A stretch of DNA of 64,000 nt. Source: Stieleria marina. Its GTDB lineage: Bacteria > Planctomycetota > Planctomycetia > Pirellulales > Pirellulaceae. Location: the NCBI GenBank assembly GCA_007741555.1, contig CP036526.1:2294001-2358000 (forward strand). Reading direction: 5' to 3'. The stretch's first letter is position 1, and every line of letters starts with the position of its first letter. A program made the position numbers and the translations under genes. This document shows, piece after piece, positions 1-7,747 of the stretch. Under the pieces are notes generated by a model. The model was not told the DNA's origin, ran no database searches, and saw only the letters and a program-made list of their open reading frames with translations.

Positions 1-479
1 CGGCCGGCAGAAATGGTCGCCATCGCGCCGCCGAGTGAATGGCCGCAAAACCAAAGCTCGTGTCCATTATCGATCAACGCCGTTTCGACCATCGGCCACA
101 AATCGTCGACTTCTTGTTTGAACCCGCGGTGAACTTTGCCAGCGGTTTCGGCCAACACACTTCGTGCGTTGGCATCCGCTTTGATGTCGTTCCATTCGTT
201 CGGTTCGGTGCCTCGGCAAGCGATGACGCAATCGTGATCGTTGCGGAATCGGTAGGCTTGCGATCCGTCGCGATCATAAAACGTCACGTCCGGGAAACCG
301 GCCATCGCCGCAGCCACGGTTGCTTCGGCTTGGCTGTTGTAGGCGATCATCGCTAGTTCGGCGAACAATAGCGACTTACGCAAGAAACTCAGCTCCTTGA
401 TGGGCGTCGTCACATTGGAGTGAACGACCAAAGGAACTTCGTCGTGTTCTTGAATCATCTTGCCGACGGGATTTTCCAT
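1..479 (-). CDS. Class 3 lipase-like alpha/beta hydrolase, partial (3' end outside window)
   Basis: The reading frame starts at ATG 479 and runs off the left edge, giving about 159 residues. The visible part ends with a GHSLGG nucleophile elbow (codons at 27-44, serine at 36-38). A conserved segment reading CRGTEPNEWNDIKADAN sits before it, as in fungal-type class 3 lipases where this region forms the oxyanion-hole side. The downstream Asp and His of the triad are not in the window. No signal peptide is obvious. A purine-rich AGAAGG lies about 12 bases upstream of the ATG. The gene follows nadB on the same strand after 142 bases, so co-transcription is possible. The lipase family assignment is good; the substrate is unknown. 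Confidence 0.8.
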   Translation of the reverse strand, partial: MENPVGKMIQEHDEVPLVVHSNVTTPIKELSFLRKSLLFAELAMIAYNSQAEATVAAAMAGFPDVTFYDRDGSQAYRFRNDHDCVIACRGTEPNEWNDIKADANARSVLAETAGKVHRGFKQEVDDLWPMVETALIDNGHELWFCGHSLGGAMATISAG

Positions 480-621
480 CAGTCCAGTGGCCCTTCTTTT
501 TGTCGACCAGAAGTCGTAAGCGAGGTTCGCGTACGGATTGAATCAGAGTTAAGAAGATAACACGGTTGAGGGTTGCTGCAACGTGCACTTGGCAGTTGCA
601 AGCTGCCGCAGATTCGGATCG

Positions 622-2301
622 CTACTCGTCGGTATCGACCGAGAACGTCGCGGGCGTGGCTTCGGCGGGATCCAGCATTTCGGTAAGCTGGGGGTGTCCC
701 GCATTGACGTTGATCTGAATCGTCAAATGGCGACGCCAATTTTCGTCATCGGGTTCTGGGTGGTCGATTCGGAAATGCACGCCTCGTGATTCTGTTCTGG
801 CCAGAGAAGCGTTGACAATGCACGCGGCCGTGGTCAGCAAGTTTTGCAATTCCCAGCCTTCCACACTGTCAAACTGGTGCCGCATCACGTACGCCGCAAA
901 CGAACTGATCGAATCGGCTGCTTCTTGCAGGCCACCGGCGTCGCGTTCGACTCCCGCAAGTCGACCCATCAGGCTCTTGAGTGACACGCGAACGTCCGCG
1001 ACATCAAATGATTCGTTCGATTCATGCGCCGAATGACGGATCGGCAACGCGACCATTTTGCTGCCCTCTTCCTGGGCGGCCCGAGATGCCGCTTCGCCAG
1101 CATGGGCACCGTACACCAGTCCCTCCAGCAGACTATTGCTGGCCAGTCGATTGGCGCCATGCAACCCACTGCTTGTGGATTCTCCCGCAGCCCACAGGCC
1201 CGGCATGCTGGTGAGTCCCTGACGATCAACGGTGACACCGCCGATCATGTAGTGAGCACCTGGCCGGACAGGGATCCGATCGCGCGTAATGTCCAAGCCA
1301 AAGGTCGAACACGTATGCGCGATTCCTGGAAACCGATTCATTACTCGGTCGGCATCCAAGTGAGACAGGTCCAGATAAACGCTCGGGTGTTTGGTGGCGG
1401 CCATCTGTCGGATGATCGACTGGCTGACGACATCACGCGGCGCAAGTTCCGCACGTGAATCGTACTGGCTCATGAATCGCTGTCCGGTGACATCAACCAG
1501 ATGAGCCCCTTCGCCTCGGACCGCTTCGCTAATCAATGAGCGGGAAGAACCAGCGATGTACAGAACGGTTGGATGGAACTGGATAAATTCCATGTCGCGA
1601 AGTTCTACGCCGGCGCGGTACGCCAACGAAGTTCCATCGCCGGTCGCAACGGACGGGTTAGTTGATTCGCGAAAGACTTGGCCGACGCCGCCCGTGCACA
1701 AGATGGTTTCTTTGGCCCAGACCATTTGCGGTCGACCGTCCATGCCCACGATTACGGCTCCGCGGCAGCGTCCTTCGTGAGTCAGTAGGTCCACCGTAAA
1801 AGCGTTTTCCCAAATATCAATGTGCGGCATCGCCCGAGTCCGCGCGATGATGGCACGCATGATTTCGGCGCCGGTGGCATCGCCACGTGCATGGACGATT
1901 CGCTCTTGGCTGTGACCGCCTTCGCGTCCGAGTGCCCAGTCGCCATTTTCGCGATCGAAATCGGTTCCCCAGCGAACTAATTCCGAGATGCGCTGCGGCG
2001 CTTGCCGGATGACCATATCGACGATGGCCTGATTGCACAGATTTCCGCCGGCGGCCAACGTGTCGTTGATGTGATGTTCGAATCGGTCATCGGGATCCAA
2101 CACGCCGGCGATACCGCCTTGAGCATAAGTGCTGTTGGATTCTCGGAGCGAATCCTTGGTGACGACCAAAACGGATAGGTGCGGATCGACCGAATTGGCT
2201 GCTCGCAATCCTGCGACGCCGCTTCCGATGATCAACACGTCGGTGAATCGGTGCAAAGCGCGGCGAGAATCAAACGGCAGTAGATATCGAGGCGTCATCA
2301 T
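622..2301 (-). CDS. nadB: L-aspartate oxidase
   Basis: Oxidises L-aspartate to iminoaspartate with FAD, the first step of bacterial de novo NAD synthesis; acts in the cytoplasm with quinolinate synthase NadA, which is not in this window. The N-terminus has a dinucleotide-binding fold with IIGSGVAGL at about residues 24-32. It is followed by the family signatures STYAQGGIAG and EGGHSQERIVHARGDATG, then HPTVLY and the SEAVRGEGAHLVD region typical of the succinate dehydrogenase/fumarate reductase flavoprotein superfamily. The length of 559 aa is close to the roughly 540 aa of E. coli NadB. I chose one of two adjacent ATGs (2301/2298), because the 22 residues encoded further upstream do not look conserved and AAGTAGG lies about 12 bases before. 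The succinate dehydrogenase flavoprotein is excluded by the short C-terminus and NadB-like motifs. Confidence 0.93.
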   Translation of the reverse strand: MMTPRYLLPFDSRRALHRFTDVLIIGSGVAGLRAANSVDPHLSVLVVTKDSLRESNSTYAQGGIAGVLDPDDRFEHHINDTLAAGGNLCNQAIVDMVIRQAPQRISELVRWGTDFDRENGDWALGREGGHSQERIVHARGDATGAEIMRAIIARTRAMPHIDIWENAFTVDLLTHEGRCRGAVIVGMDGRPQMVWAKETILCTGGVGQVFRESTNPSVATGDGTSLAYRAGVELRDMEFIQFHPTVLYIAGSSRSLISEAVRGEGAHLVDVTGQRFMSQYDSRAELAPRDVVSQSIIRQMAATKHPSVYLDLSHLDADRVMNRFPGIAHTCSTFGLDITRDRIPVRPGAHYMIGGVTVDRQGLTSMPGLWAAGESTSSGLHGANRLASNSLLEGLVYGAHAGEAASRAAQEEGSKMVALPIRHSAHESNESFDVADVRVSLKSLMGRLAGVERDAGGLQEAADSISSFAAYVMRHQFDSVEGWELQNLLTTAACIVNASLARTESRGVHFRIDHPEPDDENWRRHLTIQINVNAGHPQLTEMLDPAEATPATFSVDTDE

Positions 2302-2641
2302 TTGAACGAAAAACCTACTTATCAAAGTTGGAGAAAAAAACGACGACGCAGTAGCGGAGAATGCCAAAGTTGGTGGTCGATTTTGCGGTCAAGAGTGGCC
2401 CGTCCGACGGGTCTCCGACCAAATCACGCCCACCACCGGATGATAGTCCGGCGTATCGACACCTGAATGTTATAGCGGATACCCTATTTGATAATCAGGA
2501 CGCACAGTTTCGTCGCCTGATTGGCCTGAGCCCCGAATCGCAGCAAAATCCGAGTCAACGAGTAGTCTGGCGGCTCGGAGCTACGATCAAGTTGGAAACC
2601 CGTGGCAAATTGGAAAGCCGAGGCAAGTTAGCCGTCTGTCG
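2302..2641. other. Divergent intergenic region, nadB/psd
   Basis: 340 bases between two divergent genes, so promoters for both should lie here. A plus-strand frame at 2361-2657 overlaps the nadB 5' region, but its product has no recognisable motif and I do not call it. Near 2595-2630 there is a short imperfect repeat (two copies of a CGTGGCAAATTGGAAA-like unit). No clear operator or riboswitch was seen. Confidence 0.5.
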
Positions 2642-3694
2642 ATGGGGCCGCTTCTAACGGCTGACCTCTCGTCTCTGCCCACTCCTTTATCGCAAGAAGC
2701 ACCCGAACCCGCCGTGCCCACACAACTTGCCGCTCCCGAAATTGTGATCGCGGAAGAAATGGATCCGCAATTGACAACGATTCAGCCCGGCGGCGGGGTG
2801 GTGATGTCGATCGAACTGTTCTGGGGAAAGATTCGTCGCATGCTGCTGCGTGCCGTACGGCCAGGCTACGTCAAGCGAATGCTGGAAGCACGTCAAGGAC
2901 AACAAGGGACGCTGCCGTTTGATCCAGTCGATTCGCGTGATCTGAAATATTACCGAAACCAACCAACCTACTGGTGGGCCGACGGCGACGACCGCTTCAG
3001 TTGGCGCGACTCGCTGGGATTTGTCCGCGTGGGATTGGCTGAATTGATTTTGATTGGCGGTATGTTTCTTGTTTTGGCAGCGGTCTTGGGATGGCTTTGG
3101 TGGCCGCTGGCGATTCCTATGTGGGCGCTGGCGGGACTGGTCGCGTGGTTCTTTCGCAGCCCAAATCGCGAAGCTCCTTCCGACCCGAACTGTGTGCTTT
3201 CGCCAGCCGATGGAAAATTAGTTCAGATAGACCGTATCGAAGATCCTGAATTGGGCTCCTGTGTTCAGTATGGCATTTTTCTTTCGATATTCAATGTCCA
3301 CGCCAATCGCGCTTCGTTGGCGGGACGCGTCGTTTCGGTTCGCTATCGCCCGGGCAAGTTTCTCAATGCACTTAAGCCCGAATCGGCTCGTGAAAATGAG
3401 AACCTCGACGTGGTGATGAAGTGTTCGCAACCTCCGCAGCGTTACTTTCGGATTCGGCAGATCACCGGCCAGTTCGCCCGGCGAATTGTTTGTTGGGTGC
3501 GAACCGGTGACGTACTGGCTCATGGCGAGATGTTTGGGATGATCAAATTGGGGTCGCGAACCGAACTGATCGTGCCCGATGATCCGAATCTAGAAATCGT
3601 TGCCAAAATCGGTGACAAGTTGGCTGCCGGGACGACTATCCTTGGAAAGTATCAAACACGAATTGGTGACGACTTTGTCGCCGAGTCGACTTAG
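2642..3694 (+). CDS. psd: Phosphatidylserine decarboxylase proenzyme, PSD-A type
   Basis: Converts phosphatidylserine to phosphatidylethanolamine at the inner membrane. The catalytic core (about residues 170-345) carries LSPADGKLV, then FNVHANR, and the self-cleavage site in MIKLGSRTEL. Gly304-Ser305 is the predicted processing point that creates the pyruvoyl group on the alpha chain. Two membrane-embedded hydrophobic stretches lie at about 130-170. Short PSD-A enzymes are usually about 210-230 aa; this one is 350 aa because of a roughly 100-residue N-terminal extension. The true start could therefore be a later ATG (residue 40 or 55). It is followed after 100 bases by pssA, the enzyme that makes its substrate, so the two probably form an operon. 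Confidence 0.92.
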   Translation: MGPLLTADLSSLPTPLSQEAPEPAVPTQLAAPEIVIAEEMDPQLTTIQPGGGVVMSIELFWGKIRRMLLRAVRPGYVKRMLEARQGQQGTLPFDPVDSRDLKYYRNQPTYWWADGDDRFSWRDSLGFVRVGLAELILIGGMFLVLAAVLGWLWWPLAIPMWALAGLVAWFFRSPNREAPSDPNCVLSPADGKLVQIDRIEDPELGSCVQYGIFLSIFNVHANRASLAGRVVSVRYRPGKFLNALKPESARENENLDVVMKCSQPPQRYFRIRQITGQFARRIVCWVRTGDVLAHGEMFGMIKLGSRTELIVPDDPNLEIVAKIGDKLAAGTTILGKYQTRIGDDFVAEST

Positions 3695-3794
3695 TGGGTT
3701 TGCCCGTGAGTGGCGTTAGCGGTGGTCCGATCGTTCATCGTCGAACTGGCATACCTTTTTACATGACGGCAAAGCAGTATTCAGGACTCAAGTT

Positions 3795-4880
3795 GTGAGC
3801 GAACTTAAACACGAACTGTTCCCACGACGACAGCACAGCACCGACGCAGATTCGGTGGATAGTGCTGCAGAAAACGAGAATGTTGAAGTCGAAGGAAATC
3901 AATCGAAAACCAATGAGCGTGTTTTGACAGGATCCAGCAATAGCCGGCGTCGTAAAAAGCGCAAACGAAAGAAAAAGCCTCGTCGATTGACGCTGGCCGT
4001 TTTGCCAACGTTGTTGACGTTAGGCAATGCGGTTTGCGGGCTCGCTGCGATCGCGATTTTGGTTAGCAATTCGGAATCACTGGCATGGGTGCCTGAACAG
4101 AAACTGTTTGTCGCAGGATTGTTGATTTACGGAGGCATGTTGTTCGACGCCTTGGACGGCTCGGCGGCCCGGATGACGGGCCAAGCCAGTCAGTTTGGTG
4201 CGGAGTTGGATAGTTTGTGCGACGCTGTTACTTTTGGTACCGCTCCCGCTGTGCTGATCTGGCGCCTGAGTGATGTGCTCCCGCAACGATTGACGTGGGG
4301 CATCGGCGTGCTGTTTACTCTGTGCGTCTTGATTCGGTTGGCTCGGTTCAATGTCGAAACTGGCGAAGACGATCCGCACGATGGCTTCGAGGGGCTACCC
4401 AGTCCGGCCGCCGCTGGAACGGTCGCCGCTTTTGCGATCGCGATTCCAGAATTGAATTCCGTTGCCGCCGATGCACTGTATCCCGAACGCATCCGTTGGT
4501 TGGCGCAAAATTGTTTGGAAGCGTCGCATTACGTCATTCCAATTCTGGCATTGGTGTTGGCCTACTTGATGGTCTCGCGCTATCAGTACCCGCATATTTT
4601 CCAGCAATGGATTCGTGGACGGCGTCCAATGCACCAAATTGGACAAGCTCTCTTTGCCCTGTTCGGGATTTTTTTGCTGCATTGGTTGGCGTTGCCGCTT
4701 GTGCTGTCCTACTTTGCATTTGCGTCGCCCATTCGGTCGTTGGCAAAACGTCAATGGTCAGCTTCGCCCGTTCAGGAACAGCCTGACAAGGTGATCGAAT
4801 CGGATGACGAGCCAGAAACGAATGAGGCGTCTGCCGAAGAAATCGCTGTCGACAAATCAACTTCGCCGGGCTCCGAATAA
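3795..4880 (+). CDS. pssA: CDP-diacylglycerol--serine O-phosphatidyltransferase
   Basis: Makes phosphatidylserine from CDP-diacylglycerol and serine, the step before Psd. The CDP-alcohol phosphotransferase signature is complete: D118-A-L-D-G-S-A-A-R, then G135, D139 and D143, i.e. DGx2ARx8Gx3Dx3D. Several hydrophobic segments follow (roughly 70-95, 103-120, 155-175, 205-225, 245-265, 285-315). The first ~65 residues are hydrophilic and end in a very basic RRRKKRKRKKKPRR stretch, probably facing the cytoplasm. The C-terminus is an acidic tail. The start is GTG at 3795. At 361 aa it is longer than typical PssA (about 250 aa), mainly because of the two tails. It lies directly downstream of psd. 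Confidence 0.92.
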   Translation: MSELKHELFPRRQHSTDADSVDSAAENENVEVEGNQSKTNERVLTGSSNSRRRKKRKRKKKPRRLTLAVLPTLLTLGNAVCGLAAIAILVSNSESLAWVPEQKLFVAGLLIYGGMLFDALDGSAARMTGQASQFGAELDSLCDAVTFGTAPAVLIWRLSDVLPQRLTWGIGVLFTLCVLIRLARFNVETGEDDPHDGFEGLPSPAAAGTVAAFAIAIPELNSVAADALYPERIRWLAQNCLEASHYVIPILALVLAYLMVSRYQYPHIFQQWIRGRRPMHQIGQALFALFGIFLLHWLALPLVLSYFAFASPIRSLAKRQWSASPVQEQPDKVIESDDEPETNEASAEEIAVDKSTSPGSE

Positions 4881-5320
4881 TCGCTCCATCGCCCTGGCTT
4901 TGCTTGTGGTTTGCCCGGGGTTGGTGCTGGGTGCAGCGATTTACCGCGGCACTGGCTTCAATTAGCAGATTTGAGGGGATAGGCAGGTTTTTTCGACCGC
5001 TGACCCGACTAATTGTATCGGCCTTGTAATAAAATTCTCGAAAACGCTTTGGCCGCGCCGTCCTTGGGCCCAGGAAAGGCACTTAAACATCTAAGTTGCA
5101 GTGCAACGGGATTGGATCTACCGTCAAGTATTCTTGCGAAGCGTTCAAAACGCGGGGTATTTGACAATTGCGTTCAGTTTGTAATCCTTACTGACGGAGC
5201 TTGGACGCTCCGCGTGCCGAGAATCGATGCTCTGGCGGTGTTTGCCGACGACGAGCAAAGATGCTTGCCATGTAGCCGCCGCGACGACACTTTGTTTTAC
5301 ACCCGGAGAACCAGCAAGGC
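4881..5320. other. Intergenic region upstream of the methyltransferase
   Basis: 440 bases without a supported gene. A frame at 5013-5324 has no recognisable protein features. A TTGACA hexamer occurs at 5161-5166, but no good -10 hexamer lies at 17 bases, so I do not call a promoter. An AT-rich TAATAAAAT stretch is at about 5027-5035. Confidence 0.45.
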
Positions 5321-6136
5321 ATGATTAGTGACGGCAATCATACGATGGAGCAAGAGTGCGAAACCGGTTCTGTATCGAAGGCTCCGGCGCACAGCGGGCA
5401 CTCAATTCGCGAGCGAAAACCAGAACGCTCTGCTGCTAAACAGCAGGCATCGAAGCATCAGGAAACAAAGCGAACCGCCAAGCAGTCAGCGCGAAGCAGC
5501 GACGACGAAACGCTGCATGTCCCGCATGCCAGTCGGCTGTATCACAACCTAGTTCCGGCCTATCAGGCGTTCTGGCCCGCGATCGCTCGAAAACGAATTG
5601 CACAAGGAATCTCGTCGCTAGGAATTCAGCCTAACGCCAATGTTCTTGAAGTCGGTGTGGGGACGGGGATGTCGCTGCAAAGCTACCCCAAGAACATCGA
5701 TATCACGGGCGTCGACCTTTCTGAGTCGATGCTGGCAGAAGCGACGCAGTTAATCCAAGACAAGCACTGGGACCGCATCAACGTGCTACCGATGAATGCG
5801 GAGAAGTTGGAGTTTGATGATTCGACGTTCGATGTCGTGACATCATTTCACACTATCACGGTTGTATCCGATCCACGAAAAATGATGGGCGAAGTCGTGC
5901 GTGTTTGTAAGCCCGGCGGACAGATCCTGATCATCAATCACTTTCGTAGCGACAATCCCTTGATCGCTCGGGTGGTCGATTCGGCTGGAAATATCACGAA
6001 GCGGCTTGGCTGGCGAACAGACCTGGAGTTGAGCGAAGTTGTTCGCGAATTTCCGCTCGTGCTCGATGATCGCTACAAGCCCAACCCGTTGTCGCTGTTC
6101 ACCATCATGAAAGCGACGTGCACCAAGTCGGCTTAA
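5321..6136 (+). CDS. pmtA: SAM-dependent methyltransferase, PmtA-like (phosphatidylethanolamine N-methyltransferase candidate)
   Basis: A class I methyltransferase of 271 aa. After a basic, low-complexity N-terminal extension of about 65 residues comes the core: YHNLVPAYQAFWPAIARKR, motif I VLEVGVGTGMSL (about 105-116), the acidic end of strand 2 in ITGVDLSESML, and the post-I region MNAEKLEFDDSTFDVV. Motif III follows as VCKPGGQILIINHF. The VGVGTG and INHF combination resembles Rhodobacter-type PmtA, which methylates phosphatidylethanolamine towards phosphatidylcholine. The neighbours psd and pssA make phosphatidylethanolamine, which supports that reading. A UbiE/COQ5-type quinone methyltransferase is the main alternative. 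An internal ATG at 5345 is an alternative start. Confidence 0.72.
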   Translation: MISDGNHTMEQECETGSVSKAPAHSGHSIRERKPERSAAKQQASKHQETKRTAKQSARSSDDETLHVPHASRLYHNLVPAYQAFWPAIARKRIAQGISSLGIQPNANVLEVGVGTGMSLQSYPKNIDITGVDLSESMLAEATQLIQDKHWDRINVLPMNAEKLEFDDSTFDVVTSFHTITVVSDPRKMMGEVVRVCKPGGQILIINHFRSDNPLIARVVDSAGNITKRLGWRTDLELSEVVREFPLVLDDRYKPNPLSLFTIMKATCTKSA

Positions 6137-6216
6137 TCGCCCACTACCGGCTTAGCAGTCCAGCACTGGTTCGCTTTAAGGGCGACTGCGCGATTTAGCT
6201 CTGGGGCCCAGCGTCT

Positions 6217-6233
6217 GCGAAGCTATGCTTCGC
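6217..6233. terminator. Small hairpin over the end of the TPR gene
   Basis: GCGAAGC-TAT-GCTTCGC forms a perfect 7-bp stem with a 3-base loop, spanning the stop codon of the leftward TPR gene in the gap between convergent genes. No T-run follows on the leftward strand, so the terminator role is only a possibility. Confidence 0.3.
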
Positions 6234-7041
6234 TGTCGTCGTCGCTCTTTTTGGGAACCGGAAGTTCCAGCTTCTCTTTCTTTGGGTCGACGACTAATTT
6301 GTCGCCCAGGTAGTCCGCGTACACTCTGGCGACGTCGCCCATGTAGTTACGTGGTGCGTCTTCGACTGCTCGGCTCATCAGCCGGTACGCTTCTTTGCGA
6401 TTGCCTTTTGCATCGGCGTACAGCCCCAAGTAAAAATCGCCATAGAACTGAGCGATCTGTCGATCCGACGTGTCAACCTTCGTTGCATTGACGGCTCTGT
6501 TGACATCATCTGTGTTGCCTGTCTTTAGAAGAGCCAACACCTGTTTCATTGGTACCCGTGGGTCATCGGGGGCGGGCAGAAGTTTTTCGCGAGCTTGAGC
6601 AAAACTTTCTGCCTTGGCGACACACAGAAAGTGCCAGGCTGCGTTTTCGACATCGTTCGGATTGACGCGTCGATGTTCTGCAAATTGCTCGGCAGCTTTA
6701 GCGTGTTCACCGATAAAGTACAGCGCAATTCCTCGCTGCCATAATTCTGCTTTGACCTCGGGTTTGTCTTCCAAGTATCGGTCAAACATTCGTGTCGCCC
6801 AGAGCGGCTTGGCCGAACGCAAGTAGATATCGGCGGCCAGCAGCGTCGCTCGCGTGTCGTCTGGGTACGCCTTGATCATCCGATCAGCGGACGCGATTGC
6901 CGTTTCGCGATCGCCTTTCATCAAAGCGCTCAGGGAGGTCGCTCGCAGAGAAGACACCGATTGTGCCTGGCAGGTCGACTGGTCGGCATCCGCGAAAGCA
7001 AAGATCAGTACGGCAAAGCCAGTAAGCAAAGACAACTTCAT
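6223..7041 (-). CDS. Secreted tetratricopeptide-repeat protein
   Basis: A 272-aa protein beginning MKLSLLTGFAVLIFAFA, a plausible Sec signal peptide ending near the QAQ at about residue 27. The body is a series of helix pairs with TPR spacing, for example GDRETAIASADRMIKAYPDD, LLAADIYLRSAKPLWATRMF and IALYFIGEHAKAAEQFAEH. The C-terminus is rich in Lys, Glu and Asp. I chose ATG 7041 because the 22 codons upstream are not signal-like, and AGG lies 9 bases before it. It is the last gene in the leftward run that contains the terpene cyclase-like cluster, 129 bases after the chorismate-lyase-like gene. Probably a scaffold or binding protein; its partner is unknown. Confidence 0.75.
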   Translation of the reverse strand: MKLSLLTGFAVLIFAFADADQSTCQAQSVSSLRATSLSALMKGDRETAIASADRMIKAYPDDTRATLLAADIYLRSAKPLWATRMFDRYLEDKPEVKAELWQRGIALYFIGEHAKAAEQFAEHRRVNPNDVENAAWHFLCVAKAESFAQAREKLLPAPDDPRVPMKQVLALLKTGNTDDVNRAVNATKVDTSDRQIAQFYGDFYLGLYADAKGNRKEAYRLMSRAVEDAPRNYMGDVARVYADYLGDKLVVDPKKEKLELPVPKKSDDDSEA

Positions 7042-7170
7042 TTCAAAATACCTAAAGGATGCGAGAGCTCTACGATCCATCAAGCCACCCAAGCAATTTA
7101 GGATCAATCAATTCGAAGCAGACACGGAGCGGAGTGTGCCCTGGGCGCCAGGGCGTCATCCACAACGGAC

Positions 7171-7734
7171 TCAGCCAAGCTGCGAGGTGACGATTTCCAG
7201 CAACTCGATTGCAGGTTCGCCATCGCAGAAAATCAACGCCGTTCGGCCATACACCGTTTCGCCTACGGGGACGTGAAGTAACTCGGACAAGGATTGCCCG
7301 GCCGTGACACGCCATAATTCGCACAATTGTACTTCGCGCAAAACGTTGTGCTCGATTAATACCCGTCCCAGCGGCACCTCTTGGCTTTCGATCCGCTGCC
7401 ACACGACTGGATCGAGTGATTTTGTGTTCAACCGTACGATTCCGTACTGAACAATCCGGCCGGTTTTTTCGGTCGCCAGCGTGATTTCGCGAGCGTACCA
7501 GTCGCCGTCGTAGGCTGTCCGGTGGACATCAACAGTCACTTTGTCGCCATAAAACGACTCGACCGTCACGGTCATGTGCTCGTTGTGATTGAGCAACGTA
7601 TCGAAGGGCGCAGGGACGGTGTCGGTGCTACAGAAATCACCTAGCTGCGCGAAGTCCGCAGGGGCACCGTAGAACTCCGCCAGAAGCTCCTCGATTTTGA
7701 CTTTCGAATCTTCTTTTGAAACCGGGCCAGCCAT
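7171..7734 (-). CDS. Chorismate pyruvate-lyase-fold protein (DUF98-like)
   Basis: 187 aa with the order of motifs seen in the chorismate lyase/UTRA-fold superfamily: an N-terminal LLNHNEHMTVTVE strand with a basic/His-rich loop, a central YAREITLATEKTGRIVQYGIV strand pair, then PLGRVLIEHNVLREVQLCELWRV and the C-terminal strand YGRTALIFCDGEPAIELLEI. Family members either cleave chorismate to 4-hydroxybenzoate and pyruvate, or bind small carboxylates. Its gene starts 13 bases after the DUF116-prenyl synthetase fusion, so co-expression is very likely. That suggests an aromatic precursor for a prenylated product, which is inference only. I cannot confirm the active-site residues by eye. Confidence 0.7.
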   Translation of the reverse strand: MAGPVSKEDSKVKIEELLAEFYGAPADFAQLGDFCSTDTVPAPFDTLLNHNEHMTVTVESFYGDKVTVDVHRTAYDGDWYAREITLATEKTGRIVQYGIVRLNTKSLDPVVWQRIESQEVPLGRVLIEHNVLREVQLCELWRVTAGQSLSELLHVPVGETVYGRTALIFCDGEPAIELLEIVTSQLG

Positions 7735-7747
7735 CCGTATTGATTCC

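Noticed and set aside
2361-2657. 98-aa plus-strand frame across the nadB 5' end
   Set aside because: It overlaps the nadB start, is rich in low-complexity residues and has no recognisable motif.
5161-5189. Promoter from TTGACA at 5161
   Set aside because: No convincing -10 hexamer at 16-18 bases.
5013-5324. 103-aa frame upstream of the methyltransferase
   Set aside because: Composition is unlike a protein, there is no ribosome site that I trust, and it overlaps the methyltransferase start.
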